A DNA stretch of 64,000 nucleotides from Mycobacterium stomatepiae. GTDB taxonomy: Bacteria; Actinomycetota; Actinomycetes; Mycobacteriales; Mycobacteriaceae. The DNA lies in contig NZ_AP022587.1 in the NCBI RefSeq assembly GCF_010731715.1, forward strand, positions 744,001 through 808,000, read 5' to 3'. The translations under genes and the position numbers were made by a program. Positions 22,316-30,275 of the stretch are shown here, in pieces (positions within the stretch are counted from its first letter, which is position 1; every line of letters starts with the position of its first letter). The notes below the pieces were generated by a model, which did not search any database, was not told where the DNA came from, and saw only the letters and a program-made list of their open reading frames with translations.

Positions 22316-22648
22316 CTACTGCGCAGCCGGCCGATTGTTGGTGAGCTGTTGCGGGCAGTAGTACTTCGCCGCGATCCCGACGAACAGGGTGGCGTGATCG
22401 GTGGTCAATCCGGGGTTTTTGCGTTGCAGGTCCCCAATCAGCTCCGAGCCGGATTTGCCCGCGCTGATCAAGCCGCAGACCGCCCTTCCGAATGCGACGG
22501 CCTGACCCGAGTCGGTGTAGGTGATGCCCGCGCTGCGCACGGTCGCGAGGAAGCCGGCGTCGTCCGGACTGCCGTCCGGATCGGCGTGGGCGGGAGCGCT
22601 CAAGACGATCGTCGCGGAGACGCCAAGCAGCGCTAGGAGCGGTCGCAT
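22316..22648 (-). CDS. secreted DUF732 protein
   Basis: A 110-residue exported protein. The signal peptide is MRPLLALLGVSATIVLSAPAHA, with cleavage likely after AHA. The mature part shows the DUF732 pattern: DAGFLATVRSAGITYTDSGQAVAFGRAVCGLISAGKSGSELIGDLQ ... GIAAKYYCPQQL, with two cysteines that probably form a disulfide. It is a paralogue of the next gene upstream and of the protein at 26854. The function is unknown. It corresponds in position to Rv1810, in the low-Mg2+ operon of H37Rv. Confidence 0.85.
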   Translation of the reverse strand: MRPLLALLGVSATIVLSAPAHADPDGSPDDAGFLATVRSAGITYTDSGQAVAFGRAVCGLISAGKSGSELIGDLQRKNPGLTTDHATLFVGIAAKYYCPQQLTNNRPAAQ

Positions 22649-22667
22649 CAGCTCAGCCGACCCTCGA

Positions 22668-22991
22668 TCAGGCCTTCGAAAGTTGGTGCGGGCAATAGAA
22701 TTTCGCCGAGATCAAAGCGAAGTCCGATGCCATCTCCATACTCATTCCGGGGTTGTGGTTCTTCACGTCGTGCACCAGCTCCAGGCCCGATTCGCCGTTG
22801 TTCAAACACGAGCACACCGCCCGCGCCGCCGTGACGGCTGAACCCTCGCTCGAGAAGCTGAAGCCGGCTTGGCGCAGGGCAGCCACGAAGGCCCCGTCGT
22901 CACCGTCCGGCTCGGGCACTGGTTCGGCGTACGCCGGCGCCGCCAGGCCGATCATCGCGAAGACACCGAGTACCGCGAATAGCCGTTTCAT
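22668..22991 (-). CDS. secreted DUF732 protein
   Basis: A 107-residue protein with signal peptide MKRLFAVLGVFAMIGLAAPAYA and a DUF732 domain (DDGAFVAALRQAGFSFSSEGSAVTAARAVCSCLNNGESGLELV ... LISAKFYCPHQL). It has three cysteines where its neighbour has two (VCSC and YC). ATG 22991 follows an AGGAGG ribosome-binding site. It is 19 bp upstream of the next DUF732 gene and 48 bp downstream of the PPE33-like gene, so co-transcription is likely. Tandem duplication of a Rv1810-like gene is the simplest origin. Confidence 0.85.
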   Translation of the reverse strand: MKRLFAVLGVFAMIGLAAPAYAEPVPEPDGDDGAFVAALRQAGFSFSSEGSAVTAARAVCSCLNNGESGLELVHDVKNHNPGMSMEMASDFALISAKFYCPHQLSKA

Positions 22992-23039
22992 CAATTACCT
23001 CCTTTCGTGCTGAACCAAATCCCTGAATTAGGTTGTTCC

Positions 23040-24437
23040 TCAACCTAATTGCGCATCTTCGGACGGGATGACCTTGGACTTGCCCTTCTTCAGATGCACC
23101 GCGTGGATACCCGGCTTCTTGGCCAGCTGCTCGAGCAGTGCGTCGAGGCCTTTCTCATCGACGTTGTGATGCTGCACGGTTTCGGGCTTCTCCGAAATCT
23201 GTGCCACCAAACGTTTCAGGTGTTCCGGCGAGTTCTTGTCTTTGAGGTCTTTGAGCGGTTTCATCCGGTTGCGGACGCTAGCGTTTACCACGGTGGGACC
23301 TCCGGCGCCCATCGCGCTTCCCAGCATTCCCGCCATGCCCATCGAGCTGAACAGGCTGCCCTCGCCTAACGCCGTCGCCGGGATGGCCTCCGGCCCGGCG
23401 GCCGTCAAGGCGGCCGCCACCGTTCTGATCGCCGGCGTCGACGAGGCCCAGCTGGGCGGAACCGTCAGCGATCCGACCAGCGTGCCCCGAGCGAAACCCG
23501 CCGTAGGCGAGATCGCGTCGAACAGGGTGCCCCGGGTGAAGCCCAACGCGCCCAGACCAGCTCCCAGCGCGTCTTTGGGGAGTGCGCCGTACGCCACCGG
23601 CGGGGCGAACTTGAGCCACTGCGACACCGGGAAGTTGATCAGCAATCCGATGTCGTTGAACTGCGTGGTGAGGCCCAGGGGCACTTTGACGGCGTTGTAC
23701 ATGGCCGTGTAGAAGCTCGCTCCGCCCGGAATGGTGTTCAGCAGATTCGTCCAGAAGTTTTGGTAGGCCGTGGCGATGTCGGCAAGACCCGCCAGCGGCC
23801 CGGTAGCGCCGCTCGTCGCGGCGGCCGCGGCCACCGCATTCGCCGCGTTGCCGGTCGCGGAGCTGGACGACGCGCTGACCGCGGCCGCCTGCATCGCCGG
23901 CCCCTGCTCGTTCGTGGTCTGGGGTGCCGGACTGAACTCGACCAGCCCGTTGGACGCCGTCGCCGAGGAGGCGAAATAGGTGTCCATCGCCTCGCCGTCC
24001 TGCGCCCACATTTCGCCGTATTGCGCCTCGGCGGCCGCGATCGCCGCGGTGTTCTGCCCGAGCAGGTTGGTCGCCATCAGCTCCGCGAGCAGTTCGCGGT
24101 TGGCCGCGATGATCGGCGGCGGCACGTGCGCGGCGAATGCCGTTTCGTAGGCAGTGGCTGCCTGCGTCGCTTGGGCCGCGGTTTGGGCCGCCTGCGTCGC
24201 GGTTTGTTGCATCCATTCCACGTAGGGAGTGACCGCGGCCGCCATGGCGAGCGACGACGGGCCCACCCAAGGTCCGGTGGTCAGATTCGCGACCACCGAC
24301 GAGTAGGAGGTCGCGATCGACTGCAATTCGGCGGCCAGGTTCTCCCAGGCCGTCGCGGCCGTCACCAACGACTCCGCACCCGGACCGGCGTATATGCGGC
24401 CCGAGTTGAACTCCGGTGGAAAGGCTCCGTAAAACAT
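23040..24437 (-). CDS. PPE-SVP protein with a charged C-terminal tail (PPE33-like)
   Basis: A 465-residue PPE protein. The PPE domain fills residues 1-180 (FPPEFNSGRIYAGPGAESLVTAATAWENLAAEL ... GPWVGPSSLAMAAAVTPYVEWM). The SVP-type motif is GSLTVPPSWASST. From about residue 395 the usual short tail is replaced by a lysine-rich, low-alanine region (NRMKPLKDLKDKNSPEHLKRLV ... GIHAVHLKKGKSKVIPSED). It should be chaperoned by EspG5 and secreted by ESX-5. The position next to DUF732 and mgtC matches PPE33 (Rv1809). There is no cognate PE gene beside it. Confidence 0.9.
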   Translation of the reverse strand: MFYGAFPPEFNSGRIYAGPGAESLVTAATAWENLAAELQSIATSYSSVVANLTTGPWVGPSSLAMAAAVTPYVEWMQQTATQAAQTAAQATQAATAYETAFAAHVPPPIIAANRELLAELMATNLLGQNTAAIAAAEAQYGEMWAQDGEAMDTYFASSATASNGLVEFSPAPQTTNEQGPAMQAAAVSASSSSATGNAANAVAAAAATSGATGPLAGLADIATAYQNFWTNLLNTIPGGASFYTAMYNAVKVPLGLTTQFNDIGLLINFPVSQWLKFAPPVAYGALPKDALGAGLGALGFTRGTLFDAISPTAGFARGTLVGSLTVPPSWASSTPAIRTVAAALTAAGPEAIPATALGEGSLFSSMGMAGMLGSAMGAGGPTVVNASVRNRMKPLKDLKDKNSPEHLKRLVAQISEKPETVQHHNVDEKGLDALLEQLAKKPGIHAVHLKKGKSKVIPSEDAQLG

Positions 24438-24506
24438 GTCGTACCCCTTACCTGGTGGCGAGCGCTTGGCGGGACGGTGCCGGGCTGCTGTGCGTGCTCA
24501 TCGCGA

Positions 24507-25751
24507 TCAGTCCTCCAGGTCCGGTATGACGATGATGGTGGCGGCGGCGGGGTCGGCTTCGGCGACCAGACTGCCCAGTGCGGCTGCCGTCGCGGCATTG
24601 CCGTTCACCGTGTGGGTCGAGGCGGCAGCGACGGCGCGACCGGCCAGGCTGGACAACGCCATCTGGCTGAACACGCCTTCCTCGCCGATCAGCGAGGCGG
24701 CCGGGGCGGCCGCCAGGTTGGCGGGCAACGACTGCGCGAGCATTCTGATGTTCGGGGCCGCCTCGGTCCAGCCCTGTGGCACCGATATGCCTCCGACCAA
24801 CGCCGACCTGCCCATCGACCCGGTGACCGGAGCTTCACTGACGGCAGAGCTGAGCATGGGGTGAACCGCGCTGGGCACCCTGGTCAGTGGTTCCAACGCG
24901 CCCTTGATGAATTTTGGCCCGGATAGGTACGCCGCGGCGCTCTGTCCGTTCTGGCCCCAGGCGTACGCCTGACCGAACGACAGGAATGGACCACCGGGAA
25001 TCGTGGTCCATGACTGCGGCGAGAACACACCGGTGATGGCGCTCCAGATGGTGTTCCAGTTGGTGATGGCGGGCGGCACGGTCAACCCTGTCGACGGGGC
25101 GGCGGCGGCGGGTGCCGCGGCGACATTTGTCGTCACGGCCTGGGAGAGTTGCAGGGCGGCGTGGGTACCCGACGTGGTACTCGACTGGGCTACCGCGGCC
25201 GCTTGTGCCTGTGATCCGGAATTGTTGATGGTCTGCGGTGGTTCGGTGAACGGCGCCAGCTGCGACGCCGTCGCCGATGAACCGGCATATCCATACATCG
25301 CGGCGGCGTCCTGCGCCCACATCTCCATGTACTGGGCTTCGGTGGCCGCGATCGCCGGGGTGTTCTGGCCCAGGATGTTGGTGGCGATCAATGTCGCGAG
25401 CAGCGAACGGTTGGACGCGATGATCGGCGGTGGGACCGTCGCCGCGAACGCCGCTTCGTAGGCGACCACCGCGAGTTTGGCCTGAGTGGCGGCAAACTCG
25501 GCATGGGCACCGGTCGCGCTCATCCATTGCACATACGGTGCCGCTGCCGCCGCCATCGCGATCGAGGAAGGTCCGGTCCAGGGGCCCACGGACAGGCTTT
25601 GAATTGTCGAGCCGTACAAGGCCGCGGCCGAGTGAAGCTCCCCCGCTAACTCGTCCCAGGCCGCCGCGGCGGCCAACATCGGCCCCGATCCCGCGCCGAC
25701 ATACATCCGACCGGAGTTGATCTCCGGTGGTAGGGCCCCGAAGTCCAACAT
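24507..25751 (-). CDS. PPE-SVP protein (PPE32-like)
   Basis: A 414-residue PPE protein starting [26 protein letters not shown]. The PPE domain has the WxG-type [11 protein letters not shown] loop used for pairing with PE partners, and the SVP motif is [19 protein letters not shown]. The C-terminus ([18 protein letters not shown]) is acidic, unlike the PPxAG ends of the ESX-5 locus PPE genes. It likely leads a PPE32-PPE33-DUF732-mgtC unit. Its upstream region is a 1.1 kb A+T-rich island with no PE gene. Confidence 0.9.
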   Translation of the reverse strand: MLDFGALPPEINSGRMYVGAGSGPMLAAAAAWDELAGELHSAAALYGSTIQSLSVGPWTGPSSIAMAAAAAPYVQWMSATGAHAEFAATQAKLAVVAYEAAFAATVPPPIIASNRSLLATLIATNILGQNTPAIAATEAQYMEMWAQDAAAMYGYAGSSATASQLAPFTEPPQTINNSGSQAQAAAVAQSSTTSGTHAALQLSQAVTTNVAAAPAAAAPSTGLTVPPAITNWNTIWSAITGVFSPQSWTTIPGGPFLSFGQAYAWGQNGQSAAAYLSGPKFIKGALEPLTRVPSAVHPMLSSAVSEAPVTGSMGRSALVGGISVPQGWTEAAPNIRMLAQSLPANLAAAPAASLIGEEGVFSQMALSSLAGRAVAAASTHTVNGNAATAAALGSLVAEADPAAATIIVIPDLED

Positions 25752-26067
25752 TTTTTTACCTCGCCTCCCTCATTTGGCCGCCATGGTAGGCGCGGTTCCA
25801 TGACCCTCGCCGCAAACGCGCCGAGCTCTAATGAAATCCATCGAATCCGCATTGTATAACACGTGTTTAATGACTACACCCTCGTGCTCTGTCGACTGAG
25901 AATTTCTCAGGATCACTATCGGTCCTCGATACATGTTCGCAGCCTCGATATGACGATTAGTTTGACCATTAATTATTCGCGACGCGTTCCCTTTGGGTAA
26001 TCGCGGTGTAAAAAAGAGATCTCATCGTGTTGAGCACCCGTGTGAGATCGTGCGCGTGACGCAGCTA

Positions 26068-26094
26068 ATACTGCTAGTATCAAACTAGCAGTAT
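26068..26094. repeat. perfect 11-bp inverted repeat, possible operator or hairpin
   Basis: ATACTGCTAGT and its exact reverse complement ACTAGCAGTAT are separated by five bases (atcaa). It ends 7 bp before a short plus-strand ORF. No T-run follows, so an operator is as likely as a terminator. Confidence 0.6.
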
Positions 26095-26101
26095 AACGCC
26101 T

Positions 26102-26206
26102 ATGAATCCAATATCCAGCGACGAGCTGCAAGAGGGGCTGCACGGTTTGCAAGTGACAAATCCACGCTGGCCCGGTAGCGAACTCGATGATATTAACTTC
26201 AATTGA
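26102..26206 (+). CDS. possible 34-residue small protein
   Basis: ATG at 26102 opens MNPISSDELQEGLHGLQVTN and the frame closes with TGA at 26204-26206. The peptide is acidic and starts 7 bp after a perfect palindrome, an arrangement that resembles an operator and leader ORF. There is no clear Shine-Dalgarno sequence and no recognised family. It may be the decayed start of a larger gene or chance. Confidence 0.25.
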   Translation: MNPISSDELQEGLHGLQVTNPRWPGSELDDINFN

Positions 26207-26821
26207 AGACGATTGCTAAGTCGTTGACTCAGCCTTCTTTCGGCCGCCAATCATATTGGGTAATCTTTTTGATAATGAGAGCGTGAAAGTGCCGCAATCA
26301 AAGCCGCGTGCAGATAGATCGATGGTCGCCTATCGCGCGATGCGCGTTTACTATCTAAAGACAAGCGGCGCTGACAATTTGGTTGCCAAATTTCCTCCAT
26401 CATACAATTTTTTTGCCCGCAAAAATTTGCGAGTCTATATGTCACCGGGAAATTCCGAGCTACCCCGGGCAATGAGGGTCTGGCGTGCCGATGCCTCAAC
26501 ATCGGACCAAAAGTCAGGTGCGGCAAGCGCATCGCGGGTGCTGGGTCGTTGCCCGGCTCGGGGCCAGGCGAGCCGCACCCGGATCGGATCGTTACGGGCG
26601 TCGACAGCGCCGAATTGACAGTCAATAATTCATATCGCGCTCCCCTAAATTTCACCTAACGAAAACAGGTAGAACTGCTATAAAGCTTATTGACTTCTGA
26701 GTGTTTGCTGTGAGGGCGGCGATCCTCGGGTAAGTGCCATTGCTCTTGCGCTAAGGTTGCGCGCCGCAGACCGCAGTCACCACGCGGGCACCGGCTAAAC
26801 CAGCTGCCGGCACCCGCGGGA

Positions 26822-26844
26822 AGCGCCGGCCGTCAGCCGGCGCT
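26822..26844 (-). terminator. strong hairpin after the DUF732 gene
   Basis: AGCGCCGGC and GCCGGCGCT form a perfect 9-bp stem around a 5-base loop, 10 bp past the DUF732 stop. There is no U-run. A second imperfect hairpin (cgcgggcaccggc-type arms) follows at about 26785-26819. Together they probably end the M-box-controlled PPE transcript. Confidence 0.55.
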
Positions 26845-26853
26845 CGTGCTTAG

Positions 26854-27192
26854 CTAGCCGCCACCGGGAACCGGAGCGTCGCCACCACTGTCGGTCGCCA
26901 ACAGGTTGGGGCAGTAGGCGCTTGCGGCCGCTTTGGCGAACTTAGCGGCGCTGGCCATCGTGAATGCGGGGTTGAGATCGCGGATGTCTCTGATGATGTC
27001 GAGTTGTGAGGTCCCCGAGCTGGCCAGGTCGCACACCTTTTGGCCTGCCTTAATAGCGCGGTCCGGGTCGCGGTAGGTGATGCCCGCCTGATTGAGCGCG
27101 GCCAGGAAGGCATCATCGCCAGGATCGGCGTGAGCCGGTGCGGCCAGGCCGGCCAAGGCGAGCGCGCTGGCCAGGAATGGTAGGGCTTTCAT
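26854..27192 (-). CDS. secreted DUF732 protein
   Basis: A 112-residue exported protein. The signal peptide is MKALPFLASALALAGLAAPAHA; the domain reads DDAFLAALNQAGITYRDPDRAIKAGQKVCDLASSGTSQLDIIRDI ... AAASAYCPNLL, with the paired cysteines of DUF732. The tail is Gly/Asp-rich (SGGDAPVPGGG). It begins 8 bp after the PPE stop codon upstream, so the two are almost certainly co-transcribed. The function is unknown. It is the third DUF732 copy in the window and the most distant from mgtC. Confidence 0.85.
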   Translation of the reverse strand: MKALPFLASALALAGLAAPAHADPGDDAFLAALNQAGITYRDPDRAIKAGQKVCDLASSGTSQLDIIRDIRDLNPAFTMASAAKFAKAAASAYCPNLLATDSGGDAPVPGGG

Positions 27193-27199
27193 AGGTCGA

Positions 27200-28396
27200 T
27201 TAGCCGGCGGCGGGTGGGCGTCCGATGACGCGGGGGCGGAATCCGTAGATCGGGTCAGCGAATTCATCCTCATGCGGAGTCGGAACGCCCGCCAGCGGAA
27301 CCCCGGGCATACCCACTGCCCCGGCCTCTTCCATCACCATCGGGGTGGCGGCGCCGAAGCTGTGATATGCCCCGGCTCCGACCTGAGTCGTTGCCGCCAC
27401 CGTGGACACCGTTGCCCCCGAAGCGGCCCAGGCGGGCGGGACGGAGAGCGCCCCGACCAGGCTCGCCTGTCCCACCGCCGCCGTTGTTGCCGCGCCCGGC
27501 AGGCTCGTCACCGATGACACAGCAGCGGCACTAAGGCCGGCGGACAGATCCTCCAGGCCCGAAGTGGTCGCTCCTATGGCGCTCAGCGAGTTGACCGTCA
27601 TCTGCGAGTCGACGAAGGTCGTCGGGTTCAGAATGCCGTTGGTGGTAAAGGCGTTCGACAGACCCGACACCGAGGCGTTGTTCAGGAAAGCCCCGAGCAG
27701 ATTCTGCTTGGAATTGCTGAAAATGTTCATGATCCCGGCAAGTCCGGTCGTGGACGTATTCGAGTTGGGCGACAAGCCAAGCCAGTCCCAGATGCTGGTC
27801 GCCTGAGTCGCGGCGGGGGCCGCCAGGGCGTTGTTGACCGCGTCGGCCTGCAACGCCGTGGCGTCGGTGGCTGTGTCGGACTGCGGCTCGCTAAACATCG
27901 TCATGGTGCTGGCCGCGCGCGAGGCCGTGGCGTAGCTAGTCATCGCCGAGGCGTCTTGGGCCCACATCTCGCCGTACTGAGCCTCGGTGGCCGCGATCGC
28001 CCCGGTGTTCTGACCGAAGATGTTGGACGCCACCAGGTTTGCCTGCAGCGTGCGATTAGCCGCCACCACCGGCGGAGGCACCGTCGCGGCAAACGCCGCC
28101 TCATAAGCCGCCGCGGCCGCATTGGCCTGCGCGCCGGCCTGTTCGGCCTGGGCCGCGGTGGTGTCCAACCACGCGATATACGGCCGCACCGTCGCCGCCA
28201 TCTTCGCCGACGTCGGACCCAGCCACCCCTCACTGATCAGTGAATTGATCACCGCCTCGTAATTGGTTGCCGCCGAACGCAACTCAGCGGCCATCGCGTT
28301 CCATGCGGCCGCGGCCGCCAGCATCGATCCCGACCCGGCGCCGGCATACATCTTGGCCGAGTTGACTTCAGGCGGTAACGCCCCGAAATTCAGCAT
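27200..28396 (-). CDS. PPE-SVP protein
   Basis: A 398-residue PPE protein. The PPE domain begins [26 protein letters not shown] with the [20 protein letters not shown] loop. The SVP motif is [19 protein letters not shown], and it ends in [15 protein letters not shown], the C-terminal signature of the PPE-SVP group around ESX-5. It lies 21 bp downstream of a closely similar PPE gene, which suggests tandem duplication. The M-box upstream of that neighbour should also govern this gene. It should be an EspG5/ESX-5 substrate. Confidence 0.92.
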   Translation of the reverse strand: MLNFGALPPEVNSAKMYAGAGSGSMLAAAAAWNAMAAELRSAATNYEAVINSLISEGWLGPTSAKMAATVRPYIAWLDTTAAQAEQAGAQANAAAAAYEAAFAATVPPPVVAANRTLQANLVASNIFGQNTGAIAATEAQYGEMWAQDASAMTSYATASRAASTMTMFSEPQSDTATDATALQADAVNNALAAPAATQATSIWDWLGLSPNSNTSTTGLAGIMNIFSNSKQNLLGAFLNNASVSGLSNAFTTNGILNPTTFVDSQMTVNSLSAIGATTSGLEDLSAGLSAAAVSSVTSLPGAATTAAVGQASLVGALSVPPAWAASGATVSTVAATTQVGAGAYHSFGAATPMVMEEAGAVGMPGVPLAGVPTPHEDEFADPIYGFRPRVIGRPPAAG

Positions 28397-28417
28397 GACA
28401 TCTCCTCCTGAAGTCTC

Positions 28418-29617
28418 TTAGCCGGCGGCCGGTGGACGTGGCATGACGACGGGCCTAAACCCGTACCTGGGAATCGCGCGACGCAACCGGCGCCCGGTAC
28501 CGCCCAACGGACCCGCGACACCGCCGGGCCCGCCGGCAGCCGGGGTCCCGGACGACCCGATGTCGCTGAGGCCGGTGACCGGAGCCGGGCCTTGACCCGC
28601 GGTGATATTGGCCGTCGAGGCCCAGCTTTGCGGCACCGACATCGAACCGATCAAGTGCGCATTGCCGACCCCGGCGGATGCACCGGTGAGCCCCGGCGAA
28701 GGCACCGTGCTCGAGGACAGGGCGGCGGTCCCGGCACCTTCGGCGCCGAAGGCGAAGTCGTCCAGACCGGACATGACCGTGGCCTTCGTCCCCATCGCAC
28801 CCACCGCCGTTGCCAGGATGGTCTGCGGGTTGAACGGGCCACCCGCAATCGAGCCGTTCAGCAGTGTGTTGCTGAAGAAGTTGCTGCCCAAGAAGCTTCC
28901 CAGCGCCGTGTTGTTCGATCCGTCCAGCAAGCCGGTCAGGTAGTCAATGACCGGCCCCTGCTGCACGGCGGCAGGATCCGCCACGTCCAGGGCGGACACG
29001 TCGTTGCTCGACAACAACGACTGTGTGTTCCCGGCCGCCGTGTTGAGTGCTTGCGAGACGGCCTGGTTTTGGCCCTGCACCGCGTCGGGGGCGGTGTTGG
29101 TCTGCGGCGAGGTGAACGACTCCATTCGTGCCGCGGAGTTCGACGCCACGGAATAGCCGTTCATCGCCCCGGCGTCCTGCGCCCACATCTCCATGTACTG
29201 GGCCTCGGTGACCGCGATCGCCGGGCTGTTCTGGCCAATGATGTTGGTCGCCACCAGGTTAGCCAAGAGTGTGCGATTGGCCGTCACGACCGGCGGCGGC
29301 ACCGTCATCGCGAACGCGGCCTCGAACGCCATCGCCGCCGCATTGGCTTGCATACCCGTCTGCTCGGCCTGAGTGGCGGTGGTATTCAGCCACGCCAGAT
29401 ATTGCGCGGCAGCGGCCAACATCGACGTCGACGACGGGCCTGTCCAGCCGACGCTGATCAGTTCCCGAATCACCGAATGGTAATCAGTTGCCGCCGAACG
29501 CATTTCGGCTGCTAGTGCATTCCAGGCGGCTGCGGCGGCCAGCAACGGCCCCGATCCGGGACCGGCATACATTCTGGTCGAGTTGACTTCCGGCGGTAAT
29601 GCCGAAAAATCCAGCAT
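28418..29617 (-). CDS. PPE-SVP protein (PPE31-like by length and position)
   Basis: A 399-residue PPE protein. It begins [26 protein letters not shown], has GWTGPSSTSMLAAAAQYLAWL, the SVP motif GSMSVPQSWASTANITAG, and ends YGFRPVVMPRPPAAG. It is the first full gene downstream of an M-box riboswitch and a 25-codon ORF that looks like a PE remnant. In H37Rv the M-box precedes PE20 and PPE31 (399 residues as I recall), so this is the best PPE31 candidate. Without its PE partner, secretion may depend on another PE protein. Confidence 0.9.
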   Translation of the reverse strand: MLDFSALPPEVNSTRMYAGPGSGPLLAAAAAWNALAAEMRSAATDYHSVIRELISVGWTGPSSTSMLAAAAQYLAWLNTTATQAEQTGMQANAAAMAFEAAFAMTVPPPVVTANRTLLANLVATNIIGQNSPAIAVTEAQYMEMWAQDAGAMNGYSVASNSAARMESFTSPQTNTAPDAVQGQNQAVSQALNTAAGNTQSLLSSNDVSALDVADPAAVQQGPVIDYLTGLLDGSNNTALGSFLGSNFFSNTLLNGSIAGGPFNPQTILATAVGAMGTKATVMSGLDDFAFGAEGAGTAALSSSTVPSPGLTGASAGVGNAHLIGSMSVPQSWASTANITAGQGPAPVTGLSDIGSSGTPAAGGPGGVAGPLGGTGRRLRRAIPRYGFRPVVMPRPPAAG

Positions 29618-29633
29618 GATTCCCCCTCGGCGC

Positions 29634-29711
29634 TTAACAGGTGGCCGTTACGTCGGGAGCCTCGGTGGCCGCACCCAAACCGGCTGCGGTCGGCACGTTG
29701 ACAAAGCTCAT
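29634..29711 (-). CDS. 25-residue ORF, probable vestige of a PE gene (PE20 position)
   Basis: ATG 29711 follows a strong GAGGAGA ribosome-binding site. The ORF begins MSFVNVPTAAGLGAATEAPD and ends VTATC with TAA, 16 bp before the PPE start. MSFV is the classic PE opening, and PE genes normally sit directly upstream of a PPE gene, but after MSFV the PE helix sequence is not recognisable and the normal 99 codons are cut to 25. It may be a decayed PE20 or a short leader ORF for the downstream PPE. Confidence 0.5.
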   Translation of the reverse strand: MSFVNVPTAAGLGAATEAPDVTATC

Positions 29712-29938
29712 CGGTGTTCTCCTCAGCAATAAGGGTGAGCTGGGGGCGCGATCCTTGCCAGGACATACACCGATTGCGCAACGTAGGTGGGCGACTCGGT
29801 GGAAGCCGAAGGGCATGAGCAACGCCATAGTGGGCTCGAACGAAACGTCATCGATCGAGAATTGGGACTATCAGCAGGATTAATTTCGTTCTCACCTCCT
29901 TACGGCCTGGGCACACCGAGATGCCTTTATTCTGCACG

Positions 29939-29982
29939 AAGGGGTGGATGCATCCGGCGCAATCGCCGGATCCGGCACCCCT
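29939..29982 (-). promoter_or_regulatory. expression-platform hairpin downstream of the M-box
   Basis: A nested hairpin: outer arms AGGGGTG/CACCCCT and inner arms ATCCGGCG/CGCCGGAT around a 4-base loop. The outer 5' arm also lies where the aptamer closing stem (CACCTC of the 5' side) would pair, so the two structures compete. There is no U-run, so Rho-dependent or translational control is more likely than an intrinsic terminator. Confidence 0.6.
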
Positions 29983-29983
29983 C

Positions 29984-30146
29984 TCATCAGAGCTTCGGCA
30001 CCACACTGCGTATCCGGCGAAACGCCAGAAGCCACTTGGGCTCAACCCTTAAGCCGGGAAGAGCTGTCCTGACCCTGGGCGTCTTTCGACGTTTGGGGTC
30101 AGTGGCCTATATCCGTAATGGAAGCCTCACCTAACGAGGTGATTGC
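29984..30146 (-). promoter_or_regulatory. M-box (ykoK) magnesium riboswitch
   Basis: On the minus strand the leader begins CACCTCGTTAGGTGAGGCTT, the M-box opening block. It continues ACGGATATAGGCCACTGACC, then AAACGTCGAAAGACGCC and CAGGGTCAGGACAG, matching the conserved GUC-GAAA-GACGCC hairpin region. The 3' end GTGCCGAAGCTCTGATGAGA matches the conserved GCUAAAGCUCU block. A -35 TTGACT (30177-30182) and weak -10 CACGAT (30154-30159), 17 bp apart, lie just upstream, so transcription would start at the aptamer. It governs the PPE pair and DUF732 gene below. In H37Rv an M-box precedes PE20. Confidence 0.85.
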
Positions 30147-30275
30147 AGACGCCATCGTGGCATTCGAGACCGAGCGAGTCAAGCTTTCTGCGAGGCATTT
30201 GCAACAATTCACGGTGATGCCACACAGATGCCATTCGGGATCTGGCGGCCGTGTTGGCAATTAGAGGAGAGTCGG

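Larger units (their letters stand above)
25752..26821. other. A+T-rich, gene-poor island between two PPE units
   Basis: About 1.07 kb with no convincing gene on either strand. Two hand-counted 60-base lines (25921-25980 and 26401-26460) are about 42-43% G+C, far below the flanking genes. It contains inverted repeats at 26018-26049 (GATCTCA arms), 26068-26094 (11-bp arms), 26410-26425 (TTTTTGC arms) and 26554-26575 (CGGCTCG arms), plus a 34-codon ORF at 26102. Candidate frames at 26251-26655 (minus) and 26256-26618 (plus) resemble no family I know. Confidence 0.6.

Noticed and set aside
26256-26618. 120-codon plus-strand frame in the same island
   Set aside because: No Shine-Dalgarno sequence, no family resemblance, and overlap with the equally doubtful opposite frame.
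26251-26655. 134-codon minus-strand frame in the A+T-rich island, with a CGTTAGGTGA sequence near its start resembling the M-box opening
   Set aside because: The downstream M-box blocks are absent, and the protein resembles nothing I know. Not enough to call a gene or riboswitch.
30069-30102. 15-bp plus-strand hairpin first read as a plus-strand terminator or small RNA
   Set aside because: It falls inside the M-box aptamer on the minus strand, whose conserved GTC-GAAA-GACGCC hairpin explains the symmetry.
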